DNA of 64,000 nucleotides, from contig UCCS01000008.1 in NCBI GenBank assembly GCA_900470965.1, positions 4,582 to 68,581 of the forward strand, given 5' to 3'. The notes under the pieces were generated by a model, which saw only the letters and a list, made by a program, of their open reading frames with translations, had not been told where the DNA came from and ran no database searches. This DNA comes from Hyphomicrobiales bacterium (GTDB lineage Bacteria; Pseudomonadota; Alphaproteobacteria; Rhizobiales; Rhizobiaceae). Position numbers and translations under genes: made by a program. Below, one piece after another: positions 27,856 to 36,381 of the stretch (positions within the stretch are counted from its first letter, which is position 1; every line of letters begins with the position of its first letter).

Positions 27856-28325
27856 TCAGCCGGCACGGCTCTGCGTCGCCGGCGAAAGACGCAATGCAGC
27901 CGCCATGGCGCGGTTGGAGTATCGCTTCTTGCCCGTGACCTCGCGCCCCAGCCATTGAGGCAGGTTCGGTTGCTCATCCACGCTCGCCATTTCGATCTCG
28001 GCGAGCGTCAGTCCCTCATATGCGCCGGCAAAGACATCCACATCCCAACTCTTGCCATCGTGGAGAACGCGGTAGCGGGTCTTTTCGGCAAGAGATCGCG
28101 CGCCTCCTCGACCGGAATCTCATACTCATATTCCTCCCGGGCAAGGCCCGGCGTACGAAATTTGATCGTTAGGCGCGCCGAGCACCCATCGATCAGGCGG
28201 ACACGGATAGGGTTTTGATCGCGCCGGCAAAGATAGGCCTGTTGCAGCACATGCGGCTCGCCGGCGCAAACGCGCCAGCTGTCGTTGCGGACCAGAAACT
28301 TTCGCTCGATCTCGGTCGCTTTCAA
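27856..28325 (-). pseudogene. CYTH (ThTPase/AC2-like) protein, frameshifted
   Basis: The N-terminal half (from 28325) reads MKATEIERKFLVRNDSWR, the EXEXK signature of CYTH phosphohydrolases, and continues to EYEYEIPVEEARDLL. The C-terminal half continues in another frame as EKTRYRVLHDGKSWDVDVF ... VTGKKRYSNRAMAA to 27856. The frames meet near 28085. Intact relatives have about 8 extra residues between DLL and EKTRYR, so I infer a deletion of ~20-25 bases that is not a multiple of three. The first frame alone gives a 105-residue protein without the second half of the tunnel. A sequencing error alone would not remove residues. Confidence 0.8.
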
Positions 28326-28360
28326 TTCGATATTCCCTCACTCAAGCCTGCTGTTGCCGG

Positions 28361-28828
28361 TCAGTTGACAGGCGGTTCCCAGGTGAGGAAGAAGCCCACA
28401 TCTCCGGGCATGCCATCCGGAAAATTGATGATCATCGCCTTTAGTCCGTAACCCTGCGGTTTGGCGACCTCCTCGAACAGTTCGAGAAGCGCCTTTGCAT
28501 TGCCCTGCAATGTCTTCTGCCAGCCGGGCAGGTTGTTATTGATGGCGCGGCCGCTATCCGTGCAGAAAGTCGATGGAAAACTGTAGATCAGCGCCTCGCA
28601 TTTACCGTCTGCGGCCACTTTCGTAACCAGCCGCTTAATGACGGCGCGTTCCGTTTCCCCGATCTGTTTGCGCAAAAAATCCTCTACGAATTCGGCATGT
28701 TTCTTTGCCTCACGTGCCCTGATCTTTTCGTTGCGCTCCATTTCCAGAAGCTGGAGTTCCAGAGCGTGTTTGCGCAGGTCCTCTGTGCTCGTCATAGATT
28801 GGGATGTGGGCGTCCCATTTAATGTCAT
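28361..28828 (-). CDS. Protein of unknown function, helical N-terminus
   Basis: 155 residues from an ATG with GGAGGAG upstream. Residues ~15-60 form a charged, probably coiled-coil helix (LQLLEMERNEKIRAREAKKH). The rest looks globular (CEALIYSFPSTFCTDSGRAI, PGDVGFFLTWEPP). No signal peptide. No family recognised. Motif copies at 28883 and 28904 lie 55-100 bases before the start, suggesting common control with the DUF3302 and small-protein units. Confidence 0.7.
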   Translation of the reverse strand: MTLNGTPTSQSMTSTEDLRKHALELQLLEMERNEKIRAREAKKHAEFVEDFLRKQIGETERAVIKRLVTKVAADGKCEALIYSFPSTFCTDSGRAINNNLPGWQKTLQGNAKALLELFEEVAKPQGYGLKAMIINFPDGMPGDVGFFLTWEPPVN

Positions 28829-28882
28829 CGCCGGCTCCTCCAGAATGAGGATGATGATAGAGCGCACGGGAAGACGAGGGCA

Positions 28883-28924
28883 GTAAAATACACGTCCATT
28901 GCGGTAGGATACGGTATTTTACGC
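28883..28924. promoter_or_regulatory. GTA-N7-GTA motif, copies 4 and 5
   Basis: 28904-28924 reads GTAGGATACGGTA then TTTTACGC, matching the 25044 copy at 16 of its first 20 bases. 28883-28894 reads GTAAAATACACG, the reverse of part of the 25044 copy. The pair lies ~55-97 bases before the start at 28828 on the minus strand. Confidence 0.4.
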
Positions 28925-29090
28925 CAGCTTATGTCCAGCTGTAGTCACCCTAACGATCATGCGATCGATTTCCGAAATCCTTCCTTTAAATTAGCCGTTT
29001 CTACTAAATCTCGTTGCCGTCATGGCGACATGGGACTATCGTCGACGACTGCATACTGCAGGTTGTGATCAATCGGATTCGGGGGAACCG

Positions 29091-30890
29091 ATGGCAAATG
29101 CAGGCGTTGACAGAATTTGCGGCAGCGCATCTTCGCAGGAGGAGGTGCTGCAGCAACTTGAGCGCATTCTATCCAGCCCGGAGTTTCGACTTCCCGAGCG
29201 GGCGGGGCGATTCCTTGAATTTATTGTAAACGAAACACTTGCGGGCCGGCGCGAGTATCTGAAGGCCTTTACCATAGCACAGGCTGTTTTCGGCAGGGAT
29301 GCAAACTTCGATGCCCAGCAGGATCCCTGTGTCCGCATCGAGGCCGGCCGGCTGAGGCGGGAGCTGGAACACTATTACCTAACCGCCGGCAGCACTGACC
29401 GGATCATCATCACGGTTCCCCGTGGCGGCTATGTACCGGTCTTCGACGTCAGACAGGATATCGAGCACGCGGATATCTCAAGCTTCGTACGAGCCCCTCG
29501 GCCTGTACCCGGACGAGATGAGGCCGAGCAGGTCAATATCGTCAGGAGCACGATCGGCCGAGACGGGGCGGGCAGTCATGTTTCGCGCCTCCGATATTGG
29601 CTTCTTGCGGGAGGCGTGGGGATCGTCCTTGTCTCGGTGGCAGCGATGCTTCAGCATGCCAACTTGTTCGACTCGGAAACCAAATCGGAGAGGGGAGTAG
29701 CCAGTCGCCCAACCATCGTTGTCGAGCATTTTGAAAGTGCCTCTGATGGCGGACATGCATCCGATATTTCTCAAGGTATCACCGACGCTATCATCGAAAA
29801 GCTCGTCCCTTTCAACGATATTATCGTGGTCGCTCCCCTGCCGCGCAATCGAGAGGGCCAGGCGGCGCAGCCACTCTATGCTCTCCAGGGAAGTGTGCGG
29901 TTGGAAGGCAGCACCCTGCGCTCAACGGCAAGGCTCGTGCGACGGGTGGATGGAGTTGTCATCTGGGCAAACAACTACGATGCCGACATGAAAGTGCAGG
30001 GCATCTTGAAAACGCAGGCGAGCGTTGCAGAACACATCGCGACGGCGGTGGCGCGGCCGTTCGGCGTCATGTTCAAGGCGGACACCGCAAGCATTGCCGG
30101 AAGCCCGGACGCTTTTTCCTGCATTCTGTCCTACTATAGCTATCGCAGCGAGATGACCGTGAAGGCGCATGAAGTTGCGAAGTCTTGTCTGCAGCGGGCC
30201 GTCGAGAAGACGCCCGATGACTCCAATATTGCTGCCTTCCTTTCGCTGGTTCATCTTGATGAGTTCCGCTTTCCGTATCAATTGAACACCAAGCCGACTG
30301 CCGCCACGCTCAATCTTGCAAAGGAGCTTGCCGAACGCGCCGTACAGCTCGACCAGAAGAATGCGCGCGCCCTTCAAGCGCTAATGCTCGCCGACTTCTT
30401 CAGCAATGACATGGTCGCAGCCCTGCGCGCCGGCGAGGCCGCCTATGCCAGCAATCCGAATGACACGGAAGTGGCGGGTGAATACGGCTTGCGTCTGTCG
30501 ATGTCGGGAAAATGGAGCAGAGGCTGTGAACTGATTTCCGAGGTAATCAACAAGGATGCAGGGCCGCGCGGCTATTACGAAGTCGGGATGGCGCTCTGTG
30601 CCTTCATGCGAGGTGACACGCAAGCCGCGGAACTTTGGTCGCGCATGTCGGACTTGAACTACAACCCGATGCATCGCCTTGTCTTGCTCTCAATCTTAGG
30701 CACCCTTGGAAAAACGGCCGAAGCAAAGGAGCAACTCGATTGGATCCAGCTTCGGTCACCCGCACTGATCCCGAACGTCAGGCGAGAAGTCGCCAAGCGG
30801 CTGGCCCGGAGTGAGGACCAGGAGCGTTTCCTTGCCGGCTTGAAGGCCGCTGGACTGCATGTGTCAGATGACAAAGCGTCCCTCAATTGA
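29091..30890 (+). CDS. Winged-helix/TolB-like/TPR membrane protein
   Basis: 599 residues; the ATG (MANAGVDRICGS) has GGGGGA five bases upstream and is preferred over an in-frame ATG at 29022. Same architecture as 894-2672: conserved N-terminal block (RAGRFLEFIVNETLAGR, CVRIEAGRLRRELEHYY, ITVPRGGYVP), membrane helix ~168-190, TolB-like domain (PTIVVEHFESASDGG), and a TPR-like C-terminal half (YSYRSEMTVKAHEVAKSCL, VAGEYGLRLSMSGKWSRGCE). The end RSEDQERFLAGLKAAGL mirrors RPEDQERFLNGLRASGL of the paralog. Probably a membrane-bound regulator; role unknown. Confidence 0.82.
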   Translation: MANAGVDRICGSASSQEEVLQQLERILSSPEFRLPERAGRFLEFIVNETLAGRREYLKAFTIAQAVFGRDANFDAQQDPCVRIEAGRLRRELEHYYLTAGSTDRIIITVPRGGYVPVFDVRQDIEHADISSFVRAPRPVPGRDEAEQVNIVRSTIGRDGAGSHVSRLRYWLLAGGVGIVLVSVAAMLQHANLFDSETKSERGVASRPTIVVEHFESASDGGHASDISQGITDAIIEKLVPFNDIIVVAPLPRNREGQAAQPLYALQGSVRLEGSTLRSTARLVRRVDGVVIWANNYDADMKVQGILKTQASVAEHIATAVARPFGVMFKADTASIAGSPDAFSCILSYYSYRSEMTVKAHEVAKSCLQRAVEKTPDDSNIAAFLSLVHLDEFRFPYQLNTKPTAATLNLAKELAERAVQLDQKNARALQALMLADFFSNDMVAALRAGEAAYASNPNDTEVAGEYGLRLSMSGKWSRGCELISEVINKDAGPRGYYEVGMALCAFMRGDTQAAELWSRMSDLNYNPMHRLVLLSILGTLGKTAEAKEQLDWIQLRSPALIPNVRREVAKRLARSEDQERFLAGLKAAGLHVSDDKASLN

Positions 30891-30908
30891 AGTGGGTATC
30901 GCGTGTTG

Positions 30909-31075
30909 CTATGACAGCAGCACTGAGGCAGCCGTTCTCCAGCGAACAAACTTGCGGCGTTCGTCCAATCCAATCTGGGAGTAGGTGCGCTTCATTGTGT
31001 CATCCTTGCGATTGGTAACCCGTTGGCATCATTGGCATGTCGCACTTGGAAATAGAATGTACCCCCACTGCACAC
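30909..31075 (-). mobile_element. IS30-like insertion sequence relic
   Basis: On the minus strand an ATG at 30995 opens MKRTYSQIGLDERRKF followed by VRWRTAA, the start typical of one IS30-family transposase group (TYSQI-LDERRK-RW), but the frame stops at 30909 after 28 codons. Before the ATG comes a ~75-base segment with GGGGGTACATTCTATTTCC that may include the terminal repeat. Only the left end of the element remains; the right end is gone, with the TolB-like gene ending 18 bases away. Limits are approximate. The identification rests on my recall of the family N-terminus. Confidence 0.55.
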
Positions 31076-31320
31076 AAGGATCGCATAATTAACATTATGG
31101 AACCATAGCCCGAACCTCAGACTCCCAAACCCGCTACCGCGACGCGGCAACGTAAGTCGACAACGGATGAACCCGAGCTAAAAAGGAAGCGTGTTGTTAG
31201 AGTGGTTGTTCACCATTCCCCGAGAAGTTCAAAGCCGATCAGGACGATGTCGGATGATCTATTGAGCAACTTCAGATAATAGCGGAGGCATCGATAGCGG
31301 AATTGCCTCGGAGTAACATC
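31076..31320. other. Gene-free stretch
   Basis: About 245 bases between the IS relic and the small secreted protein (the whole gap from 30891 is 430 bases). Stop codons are frequent, and I see no convincing promoter, repeat or small gene. Confidence 0.6.
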
Positions 31321-31638
31321 GTGAAATCTCGATTGTCGTCCCAACTTGTACTTTCAGCATTTGCACTGCTCGCCAGTTCGACGCTTGCTTCCGCGGGCGG
31401 CTGGCAGACCGACACGCAAGGCACATCCAATTGGCATGTGACGCCGCCAATCGGGCAGTGCAACGTCAGTCGGGCTAGGAACAGAGCAATACGCGCCGGC
31501 ATTTACCGCAGCGAGATCGTCTATCGCGACGAGAACGTGCTGACCTTCAGAGGGCTGACCATTAACGGGGATCGCAAGGAGATCACCTTCGGAAACGAGT
31601 CAAGCTGCCCGGAACTGGAGTCGAGAGACATTCCATAG
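31321..31638 (+). CDS. Small secreted protein of unknown function
   Basis: 105 residues from a GTG with GGAG eight bases upstream. Signal peptide VKSRLSSQLVLSAFALLASS, likely cut after LASA before GGW. The mature part has two cysteines (in GQCNVSR and SSCPELE) that could form a disulfide, and beta-type segments (SEIVYRDENVLTFRGLTING). Isolated between the IS relic and the DUF917 operon. No family recognised. Confidence 0.65.
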   Translation: MKSRLSSQLVLSAFALLASSTLASAGGWQTDTQGTSNWHVTPPIGQCNVSRARNRAIRAGIYRSEIVYRDENVLTFRGLTINGDRKEITFGNESSCPELESRDIP

Positions 31639-31683
31639 AGTGCCGGACAGACCATACAGTTAAAGCTGGGCAGTCATGCGGAA

Positions 31684-31728
31684 AGCGCCACAACTTCGGC
31701 GCTCAGCGCATACAAAGCCGCGCTGAGC
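31684..31728. terminator. Stem-loops between converging genes
   Basis: GCTCAGCGC (31701-31709) and GCGCTGAGC (31720-31728) form a perfect 9-bp stem with a 10-base loop. A competing stem AGCGCC/GGCGCT lies at 31684-31703. There is no U-run, so termination is inferred only from position between the ends of the secreted-protein gene and the DUF917 operon. Confidence 0.4.
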
Positions 31729-31759
31729 ACTCGAACCATCACTGCAAACCGTCCCACAC

Positions 31760-32845
31760 CTAGGTGAACGCGTAAGGCTTGTAATCCGTATCGTAACCGA
31801 AGTAGCGCGGCCCCACCAAGGCGATCCCGGCCGGTGTCTGCCATTGCGGGTTACACGGGAAGGCGAGCGCCACGAGGCGCAATCCATACCGCAAGGAGTC
31901 TGCGGTCACGGGAGCCCCCGTCTCAGCCTCCAGCAGCGTGATGAGATCGGGCGTCGTGCAAATTATCTTGCCATCCCGCTCAGCCATCAGGAATTCGTTC
32001 TGGAAATCCAGCCTGAAGCCGTGGCCTTTCCAATCGTCGAGACCGTCGAAACGCGCACTGCCCCGGGCAAAGCCACCGATGGTGCGGCGATCGACATCCT
32101 TGACGCGGCCGTGGAAGATGATGCTCGCGCCGAGCAACCTGGTGATGGCAGCCACGGGATCGGCATGTGCTGTTCGGGTTTCCCGCAGTGTGCGGCCAAG
32201 GTTGACGCATAGCGACAGCGTCCCGCGCACAACCGCCTTCTTGGCCACCTCTCCGCTCATCGGATAGAAGGCGAGCAAGGCAGAACCGCCCATTTCGACA
32301 GTTGCGGCGCGCGCCAGACGTTCCGTCCAGCCGTTGCTCACTGTTTCCAGAACCAGTGAATTGCCCTTGTCGTCGCAAAGCACCATCGGCGTTGCCGAGA
32401 CGCCGTGCAGCGTAAAGGTCTCCATCTGCAGCTCGGGATAGGCACGCCCCATGCCGTCACCATCGACGAGCGGCAGGCCGCTTGCTGCGGCGACAACGAA
32501 AGGCGTGGTCGAATTGATCCCACCTGCCTCGCCGCAAAGCACCGCGTCGATCTTTCGCCCCAGCACTTTCTCGAGCTGACGGAAGGCATTCATCAGTTCG
32601 TCGCCCTGGGGCAGCTTTTCGGTCATGACGGTCGGAGCGCCCATCATGCAGACGGGCACGACCAGCGCGTCGTCCGGCAGTTCATCGACATCGACAAGCT
32701 TTACGGGGCCATGCTTGCGGATCGCTTCCTGCGCCATCAGCTTGCCGACATAGGGATCGCCGCCGCCACCCGTGCCGAGAATGGCGCCGCCGATCGCGAT
32801 GTCTTCGAGATCCTCTGCATGGATCGTTCTCAACGTCTTCATCAT
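31760..32845 (-). CDS. DUF917 family protein
   Basis: 361 residues. GGAILGTGGGGDPYVGKLMA near the N-terminus, VVDGDGMGRA-type motif (LVDGDGMGRAYPELQMET) and a hydantoinase-like C-terminal half. The family (PF06032) has unknown or thiohydantoin-related chemistry and is usually found with HyuA-type proteins, as here. It is the last gene of the operon, five bases after the other DUF917 gene, with which it shares motifs over its whole length. The pair may form a heteromeric enzyme; this is inference. Confidence 0.88.
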   Translation of the reverse strand: MMKTLRTIHAEDLEDIAIGGAILGTGGGGDPYVGKLMAQEAIRKHGPVKLVDVDELPDDALVVPVCMMGAPTVMTEKLPQGDELMNAFRQLEKVLGRKIDAVLCGEAGGINSTTPFVVAAASGLPLVDGDGMGRAYPELQMETFTLHGVSATPMVLCDDKGNSLVLETVSNGWTERLARAATVEMGGSALLAFYPMSGEVAKKAVVRGTLSLCVNLGRTLRETRTAHADPVAAITRLLGASIIFHGRVKDVDRRTIGGFARGSARFDGLDDWKGHGFRLDFQNEFLMAERDGKIICTTPDLITLLEAETGAPVTADSLRYGLRLVALAFPCNPQWQTPAGIALVGPRYFGYDTDYKPYAFT

Positions 32846-32850
32846 TCCCC

Positions 32851-33954
32851 CTATCGCGCAGTCTGGCGCGTAACGAGCGGCTCGAATGTCAGCTCCGGAA
32901 AACCGAAGGCTTTCGGCCCGACGATTTCGAGTGCGCGCGGCGTTTTCATCAAATCGTGCACCGGCAGGCCGATGACGGCGACGCGCTGGCCATAGCGCAG
33001 CATCTCCGTGGTGATCGGCTCACCGGTGTCGATTTCGAGATTCATGATCAGGTCGGGCACCATGATGACCGGCTTCTCGTCGATCCAGAGCACGAGGTTC
33101 TCGTTCTGGATGGCGATGCGGGCTTCCGAACCCGTCCAGTCGCCGGTCCCAGTAATGATGGCATGGCCGCGCGCAAAGCCGCCCTTCAGTTCGCGGCGGA
33201 TATCGACGATCTTGCCGGTGAAGAAGAGCTTGGCGCCGGCGCTTTCAATCACACGCTCGACGACATTCTGACGCTTGGCGCGGGCATCGAGCACCGTGCG
33301 GCCGATTTCCAGTGCCTGGCTGACCGTGCCGGGGATGGCGGTGCGGCGGACGAAGTCGCCACGCATCGGCGCGGTGGCGAAGCCGGCCCCTGCCCCCATG
33401 GCGACAGCCGTGTCGCGGGCGAAACGCTCGAGCCAGAACATGTCGATGACGTCCCTGAAAACGACGACATTGCCCTTCTCATCGGCGATAGCCGCCGGCG
33501 AGACCGGTGCGCCGTAGATCATGTAAGTCGTCATCTGCACCTCGGGGAAGGCGCGACCCATGCCATCACCATCGACGACCGGCAGTCCGGCCATCGCGGC
33601 GGCAATGATCGGTTCGATGGAATTGGCGCCGCCGATTTCGGCGGAAATCACTGCCGAAACCTTGACACCCGCGGTCTCCTCGACCGCGCGCATCGCGCGA
33701 TAGCATTCGCCGCCTTCCTCGATCTTCTCGACACCGACAACGGGCGCGCCGATGCCGCCGACCTCAGCGACCCAGCTGTCCTCTGCAAGCGCCTCCAGCG
33801 GTATCACCCGCACCTGTGCGCCTTTGCGTATCAATTCGCGGGCGCGCAGCATGCCGATATAGGGGTTGCCGCCACCGCCGGTCCCGAGCAGCGCTGCACC
33901 GATCGACAGCGGCAACAGGTCCTCTTCCCTAAGCAGGTAACCTTCAGCGGGCAT
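32851..33954 (-). CDS. DUF917 family protein, second copy
   Basis: 367 residues from MPAEGYLLREEDLLPLSIG; the frame continues upstream inside the hydantoinase gene, but this ATG begins the conserved region. GAALLGTGGGGNPYIGMLRA, EIGGANSIEPIIAA, VVDGDGMGRAFPEVQM are shared with the neighbour. It overlaps the hydantoinase gene by 11 bases, a sign of coupled translation and likely complex formation with it. Confidence 0.88.
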   Translation of the reverse strand: MPAEGYLLREEDLLPLSIGAALLGTGGGGNPYIGMLRARELIRKGAQVRVIPLEALAEDSWVAEVGGIGAPVVGVEKIEEGGECYRAMRAVEETAGVKVSAVISAEIGGANSIEPIIAAAMAGLPVVDGDGMGRAFPEVQMTTYMIYGAPVSPAAIADEKGNVVVFRDVIDMFWLERFARDTAVAMGAGAGFATAPMRGDFVRRTAIPGTVSQALEIGRTVLDARAKRQNVVERVIESAGAKLFFTGKIVDIRRELKGGFARGHAIITGTGDWTGSEARIAIQNENLVLWIDEKPVIMVPDLIMNLEIDTGEPITTEMLRYGQRVAVIGLPVHDLMKTPRALEIVGPKAFGFPELTFEPLVTRQTAR

Positions 33955-35491
33955 TGAGCTCTCCCACAGCCTTGACGCGGATGCGGGTAGCATTGCCCGG
34001 CAGATAAGCGAGCGGCACATCCTCGACATCAACGATCTCGATGGAGTCGCGTGCAGCGCCTGCCGCAACCGCTGCTTCGATGGCACGGCTCTTGGCATCT
34101 TCGAGTGATTTCTCGCGCCCCATTTCGGCGAGTGCATAGACCCGGTCGACTTCACCCGAGACCTGCGCGATCGCCGCGCCGACGGCGTTGGCGACGCCGA
34201 AATGCGATGGTTTGATCACTTCGAGTCCTGCAATCGGCCGATTGACGAGGATGGAGCCACCGCCGACGACAATGACAGGCAAGGGATCGGGAGACAGGCG
34301 GGAGCGCTCCACGCAATCCTCGAGCATGTCGTGGATCTTTTGCTGTACGCGCTGCAGCAGATCGGCCGGAAGATGGGAAGCCTTGGCAGGATCGCCGAGT
34401 GTCGCGTTGCCGGCAGCAACGGTGATATCGGTCGTCGTCAGCGTCTTTCCGCCGAAGATGAGCGCTTCCGTCTGAATACGGTAGCCGACCGACACGGGAC
34501 CGACCTTGATGCCGTTCTCCGTTTCGACGACATGCGAACCGCCGCCAAGGCCGATCGAGAAGACGTCGGGCATGCGGAAATTGGTGCGCACGCCACCCAC
34601 TTCGACGGCGACCGTGGCCTGCCGTGGGAAACCTTTATACAGAGAGCCGACATCCGATGTCGTGCCGCCGATATCGACGACGATTGCATCGCTGACACCC
34701 GAGAGGAAGGCCGCACCGCGCATGGAATTGGTGGGACCCGAGGCGAAGGTCAGGACTGGGAATTTCTCGGCGAAGGCGGCATCCATCAGCGTGCCGTCAT
34801 TCTGCGTCAGGAAGAACTTGCCCTTGATGCCGGTCTCCGCGATCGCCTTGCGGAAGGCATCGATTACATGGGCCGAGAGATCGCGCAGGCAGGCGTTCAT
34901 GATTGCCGCATTCTCGCGTTCGAGCAGGCCGATGCGGCCGATCTCGCTGGACAGCGTAATGTGAGCGCCTGGAAGTGCCTTTTCGAAGATCTCGCCAGCG
35001 CGCTTTTCAAAGTCAGTGCTCACAGGCGAGAAGACGGACGTGATGGCGATCGTGTCGATGCCCTTCGCCTTGATGTCGGCGGCGATCTTCAGCAGTTCTT
35101 CCTCGTCGAGCGGTGAGATCACCCGGCCGTCGAATTCATTGCCGCCATGAGCGAGATAGGCATGATTGCCGATTGCCTGCTTCAGATCCTCCGGCCAGTC
35201 GACCATCGGGGGCAGCGAGGCGGTGGCCGGCAGGCCAAGCCGCACGGCAGCCGTCTGGGCGAGATCACGACGCTGAACGACAGCGTTCGTGAAATGTGTC
35301 GTGCCGATCATGACGAAGTCGACCGCGGATGCCTCCATCCCTGAGGCTGCGAGCACGTCACGCAGCGCGTTGACGACACCGCTCATGACATCTGCTGTTG
35401 TCGCTGACTTCACGCCGGCAATCACGTCCGGTCCATTCATGATGACGGCGTCCGTATTGGTGCCGCCGACGTCAATACCAATTCTGATCAT
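33944..35491 (-). CDS. Hydantoinase/oxoprolinase (HyuA-type) protein
   Basis: 515 residues: N-terminal Hydant_A_N domain with the nucleotide loop GIDVGGTNTDAV (~4-15) and GTTHFTNAVVQR, then the Hydantoinase_A domain with DIGGTTSDVG, GLGGGSHV and VVGGGSILVNR. ATP-dependent opening of hydantoin, oxoproline or similar rings is the family reaction. No HyuB partner is present; two DUF917 genes follow instead. With a dipeptide-type ABC importer upstream, uptake and ring opening of a cyclic amide is the likely task; the substrate is unknown. Confidence 0.88.
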   Translation of the reverse strand: MIRIGIDVGGTNTDAVIMNGPDVIAGVKSATTADVMSGVVNALRDVLAASGMEASAVDFVMIGTTHFTNAVVQRRDLAQTAAVRLGLPATASLPPMVDWPEDLKQAIGNHAYLAHGGNEFDGRVISPLDEEELLKIAADIKAKGIDTIAITSVFSPVSTDFEKRAGEIFEKALPGAHITLSSEIGRIGLLERENAAIMNACLRDLSAHVIDAFRKAIAETGIKGKFFLTQNDGTLMDAAFAEKFPVLTFASGPTNSMRGAAFLSGVSDAIVVDIGGTTSDVGSLYKGFPRQATVAVEVGGVRTNFRMPDVFSIGLGGGSHVVETENGIKVGPVSVGYRIQTEALIFGGKTLTTTDITVAAGNATLGDPAKASHLPADLLQRVQQKIHDMLEDCVERSRLSPDPLPVIVVGGGSILVNRPIAGLEVIKPSHFGVANAVGAAIAQVSGEVDRVYALAEMGREKSLEDAKSRAIEAAVAAGAARDSIEIVDVEDVPLAYLPGNATRIRVKAVGELNAR

Positions 35492-35496
35492 CAGTC

Positions 35497-36381
35497 CTAA
35501 CCTCGTTGGTGACTTGCTTGTTGATCGACTTCCCTGAGCGCCAGCAATTTCTCGGCTGTCGGGATCTCCCCGTCGATCAATGAAATTTTCGGGCGCATCG
35601 CCTCCTCCTCCTTCGAAATGACGGGAACGGAGGCGAGGAGAAGCCGTGTATAATCGTGGGATGGGTGTTCGAAGACGGAGGATACCGCCCCCGTTTCGAC
35701 GATCTGGCCGCGATAGAGCACGCCGACAGTGCCGGCGAAATTGCGCATCAGGCTCAAATCGTGGGAAATGAAAAGATAGGTGAGATCCATGCGCCGGGCG
35801 AGATCGGTCAAAAGGTCGATGACCCGCGCCTGTACCGAGACGTCGAGCGCCGAGGTCGGTTCGTCGAGTACGAGCAGTTTCGGCTCGACGGCAAGTGCGC
35901 GTGCAATTGCCACGCGCTGTTTCTGGCCACCGGAAAGCTCGTGCGGATAACGCTCGGCGAAATTCGCCGGCAGTTGCACCATCTCCAATAGCTCGGAAAT
36001 GCGCTGGCGCCTGTTGCCAGCAAAACCGTGTGCATTGAGCGGCACGGCGACGGACTGGCCAACGGTACGACGCGGATTGAGCGAAGAGCCTGGATTCTGG
36101 AAGACCATCTGCACATGTCGCGAATGGTGACGTCCCGTTTTCACAAGGCCTTCGCCATCAATCAGGATTTCGCCGGCATCCGGTTTTTCGAGCCCCATGA
36201 TCATGCGGGCGATGGTCGACTTGCCGGAGCCGCTTTCGCCGGCGAGTCCGTAGACCCTCCCCTTCTCGATCGAGAAGGAAACGTCGTCAACCGCCCTCAC
36301 CTCGCCGATCTGGCGGCCAAAGGCATTGCGAACTGGAAAGGATTTCGCAAGATTGCGGATCTCAAGCATCGGCGTGCTCAT
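35497..36381 (-). CDS. Dipeptide-type ABC transporter ATPase (OppF/DppF)
   Basis: 294 residues. Walker A GESGSGKST, Q-loop region MVFQNPGSSLNPR, signature HELSGGQKQR, Walker B LLVLDEPTSALD, switch His in FISHDLS. The C-terminal extension is the oligopeptide-type domain. Its start overlaps the upstream ATPase gene by 4 bases, and the HyuA gene follows 5 bases after its stop. It energises import through the two permeases of this operon. Confidence 0.94.
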   Translation of the reverse strand: MSTPMLEIRNLAKSFPVRNAFGRQIGEVRAVDDVSFSIEKGRVYGLAGESGSGKSTIARMIMGLEKPDAGEILIDGEGLVKTGRHHSRHVQMVFQNPGSSLNPRRTVGQSVAVPLNAHGFAGNRRQRISELLEMVQLPANFAERYPHELSGGQKQRVAIARALAVEPKLLVLDEPTSALDVSVQARVIDLLTDLARRMDLTYLFISHDLSLMRNFAGTVGVLYRGQIVETGAVSSVFEHPSHDYTRLLLASVPVISKEEEAMRPKISLIDGEIPTAEKLLALREVDQQASHQRG

